From: Tomocerus qinae
Taxonomy: Eukaryota > Arthropoda > Collembola > Entomobryomorpha > Tomoceridae
Reading direction: 5' to 3'
NCBI GenBank assembly: GCA_020055645.1
Contig: CM034546.1
Location: 29,574,001-29,638,000 of the forward strand
DNA: 64,000 bases
How positions within the stretch are numbered: the stretch's first letter is position 1; each line of letters opens with the position of its first letter. The notes beneath the pieces are model-generated. The model was not told where the DNA came from, did no database searches, and saw only the letters and a list, made by a program, of their open reading frames with translations. A program made the translations under genes and the position numbers. Of the stretch, positions 24,812 to 35,999 are shown piece after piece.

Positions 24812-25057
24812 TTGACGTATTTATATGTTAGTTTACCATTTTGTTTAACTGATATATCTTTAAACTTGTTTGAGCCCATTTTAACTACCCTTGTACTAAA
24901 CGGCACTTTATTCGAAAACGGTATTTTTGTTGTGCATGCTAGGGATATTCCCAACACTGTTAGGAATTTGGTGTTACATAACATACAAATTGTCCGAAAT
25001 TGGTGGGAATTTTTTAACTCCCATCATGCTAGACAAATTAGTTTTAAAGGTTTATGA
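24812..25057 (+). CDS. Hypothetical fragment, LRR-like flavour
   Basis: 81-residue open frame after the truncated protease. It contains LVLHNIQIVRNWWEFF and a stretch of L/I/N residues that recalls leucine-rich repeats, but no full repeat was seen. No start context, no neighbours in the same orientation, and no recognised family. May be the end of a lost F-box/LRR gene or chance. Confidence 0.2.
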   Translation: MTYLYVSLPFCLTDISLNLFEPILTTLVLNGTLFENGIFVVHARDIPNTVRNLVLHNIQIVRNWWEFFNSHHARQISFKGL

Positions 25058-25399
25058 TTTTAACAATTTTGTGTGCCCTTATTGTAGTCGTCCAGTTTAA
25101 ATAAATAGTAAACATTGGTCACATAAATTTTAACTAATGAATTTACGATTTTACGACATGAATTTACGACACAAAACGTCGCTCGATACATAATAGTATT
25201 TATGCCTTGTTTACAATATTATTAACATTATATTATTACTTGTATGAGTTATTTAATTTGCTTGATACTTTCATCCATTGAGAATGTGTTGATTTTAATA
25301 ATAATACGTATATAATTATACTTATAAGCCTTTTACTACACTGGTAGTATATATTATATTTATTTTATAGTGACGTCGGTGACACTAGAAAATCAGTCA

Positions 25400-25830
25400 A
25401 TGGTCATTTGCATAACACTTTCCCATTTTTGGGGCTTTTTTCCTTTATTTCCAGTTCTACTTATCAAAAAAGCCAAGTAATCAAAAGTTTTAATTACTTG
25501 GCCATTGGATTATCCTTGCGTTACTTCCTTTCACAATTCCTTACCAATCCTGGCAACTTGTTGGATAGGGAGTGGTTTACCTTTTTGTAATTCTCAATAA
25601 TTATAAACAAAGGACTAGACTCACTCTGTATTATTGTAATCACTAACGACGTCCTAACTGTACTTTATAAGGTGTATACTTATTACGCTTTAGGAAATAA
25701 ACTACGTTTACCAAACACAAGAATAAGTGTCAGTGCTCAAATTCTCGCTACACTTTACTGAATTATAGCAATCAGTGAACCTGTGAGGGCTTACAAAGCT
25801 GAAAATAGAGATTTATAAGCAAAATTTTTA
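25400..25830 (+). pseudogene. Nucleoprotein-like ORF remnant, lineage 2, copy D
   Basis: Degenerate plus-strand coding. It begins around HNTFPFLGLF and runs with frame changes through FTFLQFS, YKVYTYYALGN and SVSAQILATLY. The last two motifs match the corresponding positions of the copies at 40.1 kb, 28.9 kb, 33.0 kb and 45.0 kb. Conservation of reading-frame content between copies, despite stops, shows it was once protein coding. Family not identified; a negative-strand RNA virus nucleoprotein or a retroelement gag are both possible. Confidence 0.45.
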
Positions 25831-25860
25831 GACATCAAATTGAGATTAAGTATAACTTGA

Positions 25861-26250
25861 ATGAAACAAAAACTTGGACACTATTTGGAGAACATTCAAC
25901 GTCTGAAGGTGGAGACTAGAGAATGTCATAGAAAAAAATCAGTGGCTTCATCATTGAAAATGTCTTTATTCACAAGGGAAGAATTGAAACAAAAATTCTT
26001 GCAAATATTTACCGATAGAATAACTTGTCTCTTTGCAATAGACAATAAAATAAGAGATTTGAAACAGAAGAAAGACGAAGGTTTCAAGAAATATATGATG
26101 AAAACTTTTATATATACACTCAACCAAACATCTTCCCTTACTCCAAGATTTGGTCAGGTTAATAAACTCCAAATCTATCTCTCCTTTCCTACAATTCGTC
26201 GTAGAAAATATGGTTACCTTACTTTATTACAGCATTACTTAATAACATGA
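25861..26250 (+). CDS. Hypothetical protein, 129 aa, Lys-rich
   Basis: Open frame starting at ATG 25861, directly after the nucleoprotein-like remnant. It is basic and probably helical (KQKLGHYLENIQRLK, KIRDLKQKKDEG). No recognised domain or membrane segment. By position it could be a further gene of the same degenerate virus-like block. Low confidence that it is expressed. Confidence 0.3.
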   Translation: MKQKLGHYLENIQRLKVETRECHRKKSVASSLKMSLFTREELKQKFLQIFTDRITCLFAIDNKIRDLKQKKDEGFKKYMMKTFIYTLNQTSSLTPRFGQVNKLQIYLSFPTIRRRKYGYLTLLQHYLIT

Positions 26251-27345
26251 GTAACAAAAGAAAACTCTCCATCTTAACGTATTGAACTCTTTATTAAGTT
26301 CATAGAACTATTAAGAGGTACATGGAAGGGACTTAATTTTAATACCTCAGATCTAATTTACATATCTTTACACAATCGCCGTCACAGAAATTCTTGTTTT
26401 AATTCAACTTTAGTACGTAAATTTATTACTAAAAGCCTTCAGTTAGATATAATTGAAGCTAATCCCAATCGTGACTAAAATTTAACAGTGAGTTTATATT
26501 TGCTATTCCTTAAAAAGAAGACATTCAACAACATATGCAACGAACTTTTAAACATCATCTTTGAAGACATACTTGCTTTTAATAAAGAAAACACTTTCTT
26601 ATCAACAAGAATGCTTAAATATTCAAAGTAGATTGTGCACGAGTGAAATATCATTTAGCCTAGAGACTAGAGGTGATGAAATACATCAATAAGTTAACTG
26701 AATATACTATGCAACTTGACCCCATTACCAAAAATGCAATGATGGTATTAAGAGACTTTTCTATAACCATAACTCTTATGAAACTAAGGTGATCTCGAAG
26801 CCTTTAAATGTTTGTACTGCGGTAAGGATAACTATATTGTTACCTCACGTCTCAGTATCACTTGTACTATATTATATATAATTGAGTTAAGTTAATTCAA
26901 ACAAGGGATTGAATGAAACCAATAGGACAGTCTACCGAAACGCCCCAACTTTACTCCCATGGAGTTTCTCAATTATACAAAACCAACCGATTATGATGTA
27001 CCAAGACCGATCCTTTACGCCAATATAGACTCATTGGAAGGACGAAACAGAAATCGCAGAGACTCGGAAGAATTATTCTCAAATTAATAATGGGATTGGA
27101 AGCAATGCTACACTACAAGCAACAGAGAGACATAGACACCAGAACACTACATTGCAACGAGATCCAGAACGATATGAGAATGTCACAGACAGGCACCCTG
27201 CAACCACGGAGGCACCCCAGCATAACACAGCACCCAGATAAAACCAAAACCATCACCGCCGAAAAAGTAGAATCCTCAACCCACTCCCCCCATCCTTCCA
27301 TTTTTAAACATTTGTACACTCAAATTACAAAATATACTTGCACAG
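26251..27345 (+). pseudogene. Degenerate coding remnants, partly shared with 44.2-44.7 kb
   Basis: Short readable pieces separated by stops. One near 26300-26480 recurs at 44230-44410 ('aacatggaaaggacttaatttt'-like). One near 26800 reads FKCLYCGKDNY, a partial zinc-knuckle-like C-x2-C. One near 26945-27080 reads FTPMEFLNYTKP and ends RRDSEELFSN. Another, at 27095-27240, is Thr/Asn-rich. Retroelement or virus debris is likely. Confidence 0.3.
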
Positions 27346-27436
27346 AAACCACTTAACTGCTTGTTTCGTGCTAAATAGTCACTAAGATAATAAAACCATA
27401 GTAAAAGTAGCTTATCACAGAAACAACAGTGTCTTT

Positions 27437-28395
27437 ACAGAACATGGTTGACAAATACGTTGACAAGCAATCTGAAATCAAGACACGTCCAGAAACAACC
27501 CTTCTCAACTAGGGCTTGTAAACCCGGGTTTTGACGGTTCTGAAACCCGGGTTTTTACCCGGGTACCCGGAAACCGGGTTTTACAATGGACCAACCCGGG
27601 TTTTCACTAATTAAACAATAAATTCAGATTACCAGGTTTTATGCATGTTGCGAATATTCAAACTGGAAATAATATCAAAAAGTGTATTCTCTTAGTGAAC
27701 GTAATCTAAATTCAATTTTTCATTATATTTAACACAAACCTCTCAGATCAGACCTCAATCTCAACTTAAATTTAATCAATTGCCAATAATTATCCATTTT
27801 CTTATTTCTACACTCTCAATTTTTTCGGATTTATTTTGGTAATTATTAAAATTTTGGTATACCTTGAAATAGAAATTTGGGCATTGAGAGCCACACCCAC
27901 AATAAATGTCCAGATTAAATAAAAACCTAAATGTGTGTTATCCTTCATCAGCCAGAGTAGGAAAACATATGCTATGTTCCAACTACACTGTGTCCTTATA
28001 TAAACTGACTGAAAATATTGAAATTCAAATTGATGACTTATGTATTTGTCTGATGTTCTTCATTAAAGAAAGATTGTTATAGAAGAAGATAGTTAAAAAT
28101 ATAATATCATTCTAATTTGGCTGTGTAAAACATAATAAAACGTAAGAAATAAACATGTTCAAAACCCGGTTCCGAACCCGGTTCTGAGCCTTCAAAACCC
28201 GGGTTTACCCGAAACCCGGGTTTTGAATTTCTGTCCGGGTTTACAAGCCCTATTCTCAACATTCTGGATCGAGTAAGCAGATACCGGAAATCGAAGCAGA
28301 TTCCTTCCTCATCGGTCATCTATATGGTATTACTAAGAGTACTGCTGCTTAGTCTATATTTGTATGTACTCCGCAACAAAAAACAATGAACTCCC
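27437..28395 (+). pseudogene. Glycoprotein-like C-terminus (stalk plus membrane anchor), copy A, split by a hAT insertion
   Basis: A stalk with a heptad-like pattern begins QNMVDKYVDKQSEIK (27437) and is interrupted at 27509. It resumes at 28261 with ILDRVSRY, then a hydrophobic anchor (MVLLRVLLLSLYLYVL) and a short tail. The copy at 32150-32400 has the same stalk and anchor uninterrupted. A helical stalk, one transmembrane segment and a short tail are typical of class I-type envelope proteins, but no ectodomain was recognised. Confidence 0.4.
27510..28252. mobile_element. hAT-like non-autonomous element, 743 bp
   Basis: Terminal inverted repeats TAGGGCTTGTAAACCCGG / CCGGGTTTACAAGCCCTA. An exact 8-bp target duplication TTCTCAAC occurs at 27502-27509 and 28253-28260. 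Subterminal regions are full of AACCCGGGT words. No transposase reading frame is inside. It sits in the glycoprotein-like remnant. Confidence 0.9.
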
Positions 28396-28439
28396 CCCTA
28401 TGTTCTGTAAATAAAACTGCAAAGGCACACGATGACACG

Positions 28440-28800
28440 AACAACTAACCTTAAACAATGAAAGAAAGTCACCATGCCCTTCGCGATAAAACAATATATA
28501 CAACAGAATGGTAAAACATTCAGTTTTCGGGGAAACTACGAAATTCTGGTCCATTACTCATCAGCCTCCCTATTACTACTGGTAATACCACCAAACTCAG
28601 TACACCGTACATCTCATTAAACATTTTTTTCACATACCACTAAAACACAACAATAATTTAAAGAGACATCATTCGATAGATAATACTTTTATAAACATGG
28701 GACTGTAACCATAAAAATACATGGGATTCAAATGTCCCTAAGACCCATTTAGACGTTAAACTGAATCTATACAAAAAACATATTATTCACATTTTGATAT
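28440..28800 (+). pseudogene. Small ORF X remnant between glycoprotein- and nucleoprotein-like blocks, copy A
   Basis: Reads PFAIKQYIQQNGKTFSF and a following hydrophobic stretch with stops. The counterpart at 32440-32640 reads PFAKKQFRYSKIVKFS at the same relative position. Function unknown; by position it could be a matrix-like or accessory protein. Confidence 0.3.
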
Positions 28801-28876
28801 CGGATAAGTAACCATCCCATCAGTCAACATTGGTCATTCCCTCCATTAGAAGTTTGCCAAGTAATAATAGAGTCAA

Positions 28877-29340
28877 ATGTTCTTCAACTTGTTAGAAGAA
28901 CTCGCATTATGCACTGAAACATTGAATGAGCTATCCTCAGACAATGTGCAGCTGTACCTGATCAAACGAAACGAACTCCAACTGTCTTTTGCGTTACATC
29001 TAGAACTAGTGTTCCCAGTGATCAAACTCCTTTAAGAAATCCTAGGTGGTACAAGAGTACAAAGAAAATTGTTATTCACTCGGCCATTCGCAGTGGTGAA
29101 TCCCGAATCTTGCAATTTTACCATTTCCCAAGTGAGTTGTACTCGTGCATGCGATTATTTATTATCACTCCTCAACAGTTCCAAACCATTTTCAAAATAG
29201 CAATAACAAAATTATTGCTTCCACACCAACTGTAAACCGAAGCTAGACTGAAAGTCTTACATCAGAGGTACAACTATTATGCCTTAGGAAACAGACTCGT
29301 TTCCCACAACAGCCGACAACATCAAATGAGAAGAGAGGGA
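28877..29340 (+). pseudogene. Nucleoprotein-like ORF remnant, lineage 1, copy A
   Basis: From ATG 28877 (MFFNLLEELAL, TETLNELSSDNVQL) with a stop near 29032, then a frame-shifted PFAVVNPESCNFTIS and SCTRACDY block, ending near YYALGNRL (about 29300). Copies at 32.8 kb and 44.9 kb share each block. It lies in the order glycoprotein-like, ORF X, nucleoprotein-like. Confidence 0.45.
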
Positions 29341-29599
29341 GAGAAATTTGTTCCAGAAGAATATTTATGATGAACTGTTGATGGTAAGGGTGTCTCATAA
29401 TTCGTTGGTTGTATATATAACAGAAAAAATCTGGTATTCAAGTCCAATTTATGTTTGATGCGGAGAAATCGTTCACTATATCAATTAAGGGAGGGAGATA
29501 TTTCTGTTATCTGCTTTCACTTTCCATAATTTGAATAACGTTATTAAAGTCATTGGAGTTGATTAATGCGTCTATGCGATCAATGAGATTGATTTTACT

Positions 29600-30060
29600 C
29601 GTAGGAATTTAAAAACATTAATTTTAGAGTATTAGATGGCAGTGTTTATCTTGGAGGATTTTATTTCGTTAATCTTTACCGCCAAATTTAGAGCAAATAA
29701 TATCCAATTCCGATTCACGCATCCTTTTTGGGGTTTTAATTTTAATGATTTTAATTTTAATGGTTCTTAAAAGATACAATTTCGACGATATTACAATAAT
29801 GAATTGTCCTTTCTTTAGAGGAAATAAGGTAGTTTTTGTTGATACAAACGAAGATTCCACACTTCTCTGCAGTTTACTTGTCCTTTGTTTATGACTAGTA
29901 TTGTATCTACTCACCTTCTTTTTATAGGGCTTAGATTTGCATGGACTATTTGAAAATAGGCAATTTTACTGTTGTACTAAAACTCGAACTTATACCGGAG
30001 TTATAAAAATTAATAAATATTTATTTATATAACTAGGGGCATTCCACATTTTGTAATATT
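29600..30060 (-). repeat. Dispersed repeat, pair of 43850-44150
   Basis: Shared tracts include the CAAATTTAGAG and TTTTGGGGTTTTAAT words and 'aatgaattgtcctttctttagag'. On the minus strand both read IICSKFGGK / IIYSKFGGK, so a coding origin is possible. No family recognised. Confidence 0.5.
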
Positions 30061-30472
30061 AGAGGATGGATGGCAGTACAATTTTGCATGGCATTGGTCA
30101 AAAAAGCTTAAATGAGTGACTGGATACGTCAGTAGACTTGCTTAGAAACACCGATTCCCAAGACTATGAGATTGTACAGTCGACGGATATATTTCCTGAC
30201 ACATTAATGATTTATATTCTAATAGTTATGCAGACTAGACAAGAAGGGAAAATTAAACATGTGGGGTTAACGAACTAATGGTGGCTATAAGAGCTAAAAA
30301 GGTGGAGAATGTGGTGGGTTTAGAAGAAAGAAAAATGGCGAAAGAATTTTCTCAAATCTCTCAAAGGTAAGTTTTTCAAATTTAATTCAACAATTTTTAT
30401 AACATCATTTTTAATTTGTTACTTTCTCTTCTAATGCTCGACTCACCAATTTACTTAGTCACGTTAACTAAA

Positions 30473-31800
30473 TTATTTTTGACAGAAATTATTTGTTTGT
30501 TGGAGGTGCATAATGGAAATGTCCTTTTCATTTGTGATAGTAAAGGCAGGGTAATTTTTAACAGCCATAAATATCATTTTTTCACTCTCTGGCATTTTAG
30601 AAATGTCAGCATCTTTGTAATCATTATCAAAAATTAAATCCCTCTTTTCTAGGTCCTCCATTGAAAATTGCTCACCAGTTGACATTATTCTTGATAAAAA
30701 AGCGCTTTTGACGTTTGCTTTTCCAGGTAGAAATTTAACAATAAAGTTAAAAGAGCTAATAGATACTGCCCAGGTTTGTAATCTATTTCGCTCTGTTTTA
30801 CTTTTTCCAAAATTAAATCCTGATATAGGTTTATGATCACAGAGAATGGTGAATCGAATTCCGTATAGAAAAGGGAAAATTAGTTCTAATGCATGTAAAA
30901 TACGGAGAAATTCCTTTTCTGTGGTGGAATAATTTTTTTCTGCTTTATTTAATCCCCGGCTGGTACATGCTATTATTCTTTCCTCGTTGTCCTGTACCTG
31001 TATTTACGATAGTATCCTTGTATTAATAGTCCATAACTGTTGGCTTTTTGGATGCGGTGGATTAATTTGATTAAAGGCTTGAACAAAATCAAATGGTGAT
31101 TTAAATAGGGCTTTGCCTAGCGCTTGATGCATAGTTTCCGGGTTAGTCATTGGAAATACATCATGTTTGATTATGTCATTTAAACCACGAACATCAGAGA
31201 CAAGGCGGGAAAAAGTAATAGTAGCCGCTGCCGTGTTATCTCCGGATTTATGCCCCCTTTGGACTAATATTACTGGATAAGCATAAAATGAATTGGATTT
31301 TCTAATGATACCTTGTTCCAATAATTGTTAAATTTAAATTTTCTTTCTAATTCAGAGGTGCAGTATGGGATACATCGCTATGGGACCGCACATGGTTTTA
31401 ATTTTAAAGGTTCGGTTTTAAAGGCAAACAAGGAGTAGTGGTTATGAATGTGTGTATAGATGGTGTTTCCCATCACATTTAATTCTTCTGGTTGAAAGAA
31501 AATACATGTGGTAGAGTGAGATCGTATCGTTCCCACACACTAGTCAGTTTTAATGCAAGAAATGCGTGTATTACAGCCAAATTCTTTTGTTGACTGTAAA
31601 TGCACGCTATTTTGCAACACTACCTTGTATTGCAAAAATATAGTCTTATCAACAAATAGATGCAGACACAACCTAAGGATTTCTTGTTCTCAAATGCTTT
31701 CTAATTCAATTAGTGAACTAATTCCGTCATATCATCATAAGTTTATTTTCACAAATATTAATTAAAGATCACACTTGTGATTCCAATTAAAGCTCATGTC
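30473..31800 (-). pseudogene. Ty3/gypsy-type pol fragment (RT fingers, RNase H), palm deleted
   Basis: Minus strand: 31321-31004 is RT fingers (GIIRKSNSFYAYPVILV, RLVSDVRGLNDI). After a jump, a clean frame from about 30995 to 30473 gives RNase H (GLNKAEKNYSTTEKEF, TILCDHKP, KFLPGKANV). The YLDD palm segment is missing, unlike the sister fragment at 35 kb. The block 31500-31800 matches 35690-35990 and would be upstream pol or gag sequence. No integrase domain or LTR pair was seen. Confidence 0.75.
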
Positions 31801-32054
31801 ATACCATAGTGCCAATTTCAATATCAATTTCACAATATCAATATTAGAACAGTATACAAGTATCTAGCAATAGCTAAAACATATAACCATATACGTGGGT
31901 ATACGTGGTGCGTTAAGGAATATTGAATCTTCAGTGTTTGGAGTAAGATTTAGTTCTACTTATTACAGTTGTCGTTAAAAAAGATGTTAGAATGGTGGGA
32001 ACGCTAATGGATAAATACATTAGGGTGAATTCTACCAAGATTATCAAATTTTAG

Positions 32055-32150
32055 TAGAATTAGCTTATAATAGAATTAGCTTATAATAGAATTAGCTTAT
32101 AATAGAATTAGCTTATAATAGAATTAGCTTATAATAGAATTAGCTTATAA
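32055..32150 (+). repeat. 16-bp tandem repeat, exactly six units
   Basis: Unit TAGAATTAGCTTATAA, essentially perfect. It ends immediately before the glycoprotein-like stalk of copy B (ACAGAACATCG), so it marks the 5' edge of that block. Confidence 0.9.
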
Positions 32151-32400
32151 TACAGAACATCGTCGATAAGTATATTGCCAAACAATCCGAAATCAAGACA
32201 CGATTAGAAACAAACTTCCTTAACTTCCTGGATCGAGTTGTACACTACTGGAACTGGAAGCAGACTCCTTCTTCATCGGTCAATTGTGTGGAATAGCTAT
32301 ACCCTTATTCATTGTTATTGTATTACTACTTACTCTATACTTGTATTTGTGTATGTGCTCCCCAGCAAAAACCAATGAACTCCCCTCTCCACCCCATGAT
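32151..32400 (+). pseudogene. Glycoprotein-like C-terminus, copy B
   Basis: Stalk QNIVDKYIAKQSEIKTRLE and NFLDRVVHYW, then, after a frame change near 32260, a strong anchor (IPLFIVIVLLLTLYLYLCM) and a short tail. Aligns with copy A across its hAT insertion. The upstream ectodomain is absent: the 16-bp repeat array directly precedes it. Confidence 0.4.
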
Positions 32401-32429
32401 CTGTAAATAAAACTGTAAATGAGATGGAC

Positions 32430-32640
32430 AAGTAACCACGAACAATAACAGGTCATCATACCCTTCGCAAAAAAACAATTCAGATACAGTAAAATAGTAA
32501 AATTTTCAGTTTGCAGTTCAGGTCCATTAAACATTAGCTTCCCCATCCCTATCGGTAATTCTACTAAACACAGTGCATCCCCATGAACAGATTTTTCCCG
32601 TGACATTGCAAAACAACAATAAATTACAGACTTATATTAC
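32430..32640 (+). pseudogene. Small ORF X remnant, copy B
   Basis: Reads IPFAKKQFRYSKIVKFSV and SFPIPIGNSTKHS before stops. Counterpart of 28440-28800. No family recognised. Confidence 0.3.
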
Positions 32641-32818
32641 TCAATAGACTAGGTAACTTTTCAACAGTGGACTATTACCATAAAACACATGGGATTCGTA
32701 CGTCTCGGTATAACGAATTGGTAAACCTTACACTGAATACAGACGAGGGAAAACTTATTATTCACATTTTTGACATATAAGTAACAATCCCACCAGTGGA
32801 TCGTCAGACACGGTCAGA

Positions 32819-34124
32819 ATGAGGACAAACGTCACTCAACTTGTTGCAGAAGACCTTGCCTTAAGTATCGAAACACTGAAAGAGTTATCGTCGGAAAATA
32901 TACAACTAAATACAATATACAATTATCCTTAACATTACACCTAGAACTTCTTTTGGAAATAATCAGCGGTACCGGTGTACAACGAAAGTTGTATTCTCGT
33001 GGCCATTTGCAATGGTAAATCCCGAGTCTTGTAATTTCGCCATCTCACAATTAAGTTGTACTCGTACCTGTGACTATTGTGTCATTACCCCTCAATAATT
33101 TCAAACAATCTTCAAAATTGCGATAACCAAATTACAACTTCCTCGCCAATTGTTAACGGAATCAAGAGTGAAAATCTTATACCAGGGGTATACTTACTAC
33201 GCATTAGGAAAAAGACTTCATGACAGACATCACATAACTCGACCACATCAGTATCTACCCAAGTTCTTATAATCTTACACGAAATACTACAAGCAGAAGT
33301 TTCACAACCAACAAACTACTCCCTAACAGTCAAAGCAATCGACATTGTAAGATTGTTTATGAAAAACGCAGTAACCACGAGAGAACACCGGGCGCTTATA
33401 GATCATAATTATCGCCCTCTCCGAATTCGGCGAAGTCTGCAACCCTATATACCCACATTGTATGAGAGCAATTGTAGCCGAATACTATTGGAATATCATC
33501 GGCTCAAACGTAAACGTTGAATCGGTAGCATTGAATATTGCAAACTAATAACTCATGACAAACTGGGAATACAAAATGAACTTGTTAAAAAACAACCTGC
33601 CTTTTGAAGCTTCAGACATTAAAGTGACTACTGTAGAAACAATTATCGAACACCTCTCAACGCTAGGTGTGTTAATCAAGGATATGATGGCAAGTAAAGA
33701 AATTTCAACCATTGACTTATATGCACACATAAGAGACATACGAGGAGTTTATTGTTGCCAAGGAAAAGTAAGAACACCCTTTCTTACAACTCATCATACT
33801 ATTCTTATTGAACAAGTACCCTGGGAGCGCATAAAAAACACTTTGAATGCCATATTAGTGCAAATTTTACTTTCTTCAACGAACTCATTTACACAATTGT
33901 TTTCGGCCAGTTCGAATATTTATTAAAAATATTAAACGAGACCATACCCCCACCCCCACAACTGAAATAGTACCTAGCCACTTCGTAAATAGTGTAATAC
34001 CACCTCCACAGTCGTACATTCTCCCATTCCAGATATTTAAAATTTGTATCCCTTCAGGACTGAAAAAACTCCAACATCAAAACGAATTTGATCTAACCAT
34101 CGCATATGGATTATGCTAGATAAG
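32819..34124 (+). pseudogene. Nucleoprotein-like ORF remnant, lineage 1, copy B (longest)
   Basis: Most complete copy. N-terminal block (LVAEDLALSIETLKELSS) from about 32819, PFAMVNPESCNFAIS near 33010, YYALGKRL near 33200, VLIILHEILQAE near 33265, and a helical block (SEFGEVCNPIYPHC) near 33420-33470. A clean 123-residue frame lies at 33555-33926, then a Pro-rich segment and a stop at about 34122. Several frameshifts and stops separate the blocks. Total length would be near 430 residues, the size of many nucleoproteins. The region near 33400-33500 aligns in pattern with 40600-40730. No known family could be named by eye. Confidence 0.45.
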
Positions 34125-34470
34125 TAGCAAATATAGCCTCACGCTATATTTAGAGGAAAGGAAAGAGTGAAAAAATTTAAAATGGTATAGGAACATAACC
34201 TTTGGGAAAAACTAATGTATTGGGAAACCCAACTGTATTGTACTGTCAATGTATGTGTGTCTGTCAAGAGCAGAGTCGAGAAGTTGATCCTGCTCAGAAA
34301 GACACTCCGGAGAAAGTGCGACAAATCTCAAGTTGATAAAACTTAGGGCCAACTTTCTCAACTTAGAGTCTTTGGTGGAACTTCGTTCCTCCTGTTTGTA
34401 GAAATCTGCTTGAAAATAAAAGACCTTTGAGTCAGGAAAAGTAACAGCGAAGCGAGTTGCCCCGTCAGTT

Positions 34471-34507
34471 TATTCATTCATTAAGATTAAACAAATAAAT
34501 CATTACA
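34471..34507 (+). repeat. 37-bp direct repeat, first copy
   Basis: Identical to 35020-35056 (begins tattcattcattaagatt, ends aatcattaca). A polyadenylation-like AATAAA lies 55 bp upstream. May be the 3' end of an LTR; a TGGAGATAACAAA tract follows that could be a primer-binding site. Confidence 0.6.
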
Positions 34508-34627
34508 GTGCTGGAGATAACAAATCGAAACCAAAAAGTTACGTTACGTTTTAAATTACGGTTAGTCCCTCGTATGGACTAAACCCTGAATGATTTAATG
34601 TGTTTCCCTTGTCCTTGCAGTTGTACA

Positions 34628-34759
34628 ATGTTCTTTATCATAATTGCGACGTTAGCTTTCTTAGCATTCCTAGGCTACAGCATTTACGAAATTTCAACCG
34701 GTGTTCAATCCATCTTTCATAAATTCCTGGAATCATCAAATTTCTATCAGGCACAATAG
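34628..34759 (+). CDS. Small single-pass membrane ORF (43 aa) behind a strong splice acceptor
   Basis: ATG 34628 starts MFFIIIATLAFLAFLGYSIYE, a hydrophobic N-terminal segment, followed by a polar amphipathic tail. The codon is only 7 bases after a textbook acceptor (cccttgtccttgcag, ending 34620), so it could begin a downstream exon. No homologue recognised. May be viral or chance. Confidence 0.3.
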   Translation: MFFIIIATLAFLAFLGYSIYEISTGVQSIFHKFLESSNFYQAQ

Positions 34760-35019
34760 CAGATAGAGAACCCGAGTAATACTCAAGACTCTCCTCTCAC
34801 CCACAAACATACTAGGGTAGCATAGAGAAATCGTCATAGCGAAACAAATAACGAAGAAAAAATTTTTTTAGCAGACACGAAACGAGTTGACAGGTGTGGC
34901 CGGCAACCACAAGGAAAAATAAGAGCCAACGAATCTTCGAAGTCCTAGGCAACAAAAGTGGACATTTTGTCAAAAAACGACCGCCAGAGAAAAAGTAAGT
35001 GCACAACTACATCGAAAAC

Positions 35020-35056
35020 TATTCATTCATTAAGATTAAACAAATAAATCATTACA
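35020..35056 (+). repeat. 37-bp direct repeat, second copy
   Basis: Exact copy of 34471-34507 at 549 bp spacing. Sequences upstream of the two copies differ, so this is not a simple tandem duplication. A donor-like aaaagtaagt lies just before it. Confidence 0.6.
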
Positions 35057-35119
35057 CTATTTCAGCATAGATATCGATAAATTTACGGCAGTATCCTGAT
35101 TTTCCTAAAAAACTTTTAA

Positions 35120-35990
35120 TTACTGTAACTTTAGTTTGTCTTGGGAAGAATCGAATAGCGTCTGTTTTCTTTTTCTACGCCTTATAAATCCTAATAATTT
35201 TATTCTATCATAGCCAAATCTACATTTGGCAGGATTTAATGTTAAGTCGTTATCCTGAATTAGTTGAAATACGTCCTCTAAATGGGTCAGATGTTCCTCA
35301 AATGTGTCACTATAACAAATGACATCATCTAAATAAATTTGAATACATTTATTTACTCTATCGCCAAAAGTATTGACCAATAATCGCTGGTATACACTGG
35401 AAGCTAAATAAAAAATAAAATACGGTAAGAAGCTGGTAAGGATAGACGCCTGATTCAGTAATAATAGTACATAACTGTTGGCTTTTAGAATCCAGTGGAT
35501 AAATTTGAGTAAAGGCTTGAACAAAATCAAACGGTGATTTGAAAAGGGCTTTGCCTAACGCTTGATGCATAGTTTCCGGGTTAGTCATGAGGATACAACA
35601 TGTTCGATGATGTCATTTAAAGCACGAACATCACAGACAAGGCGGGAAGAAGTAAATTGGTACATTTATAGTTTCCCTCGATGTCTAGTAGAGTGAGATC
35701 GTATCGTTCCCACACTCTAGTCAGTTTTAATTACGAGAAATGCGTGTATTACAGCCAAATTCTTTTCTTGACTGTAAATGCACGCTATTTTGCAACACTA
35801 CCTTGTATTGCAAAAATATGCAGACACCACCTAAGGATTTGTTGTTCTCAAATGCTTTCTAATTCAATTAGGGCACTAATTCCGTGATATCATCATTCAC
35901 AAAATATAAGTCCAAGTTTATTTTGAGAATCACAAATATTAATTCAACAAGATCATACTTGTGAGTCCAATTAAAGCCCATGTCGTACCA
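35120..35990 (-). pseudogene. Ty3/gypsy-type reverse transcriptase fragment
   Basis: Minus strand: TNPETMHQALGKALFKS and FDFVQAF (35588-35500), a frame change, then VYQRLLVNTFGD, the catalytic YLDDVICYSDTFEEHL and LNPAKCRFGY (35400-35200). The upstream block 35690-35990 matches 31500-31800. Same family as the 31-kb fragment but it keeps the palm and lacks RNase H. Confidence 0.75.
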
Positions 35991-35999
35991 TTGGGGGGT

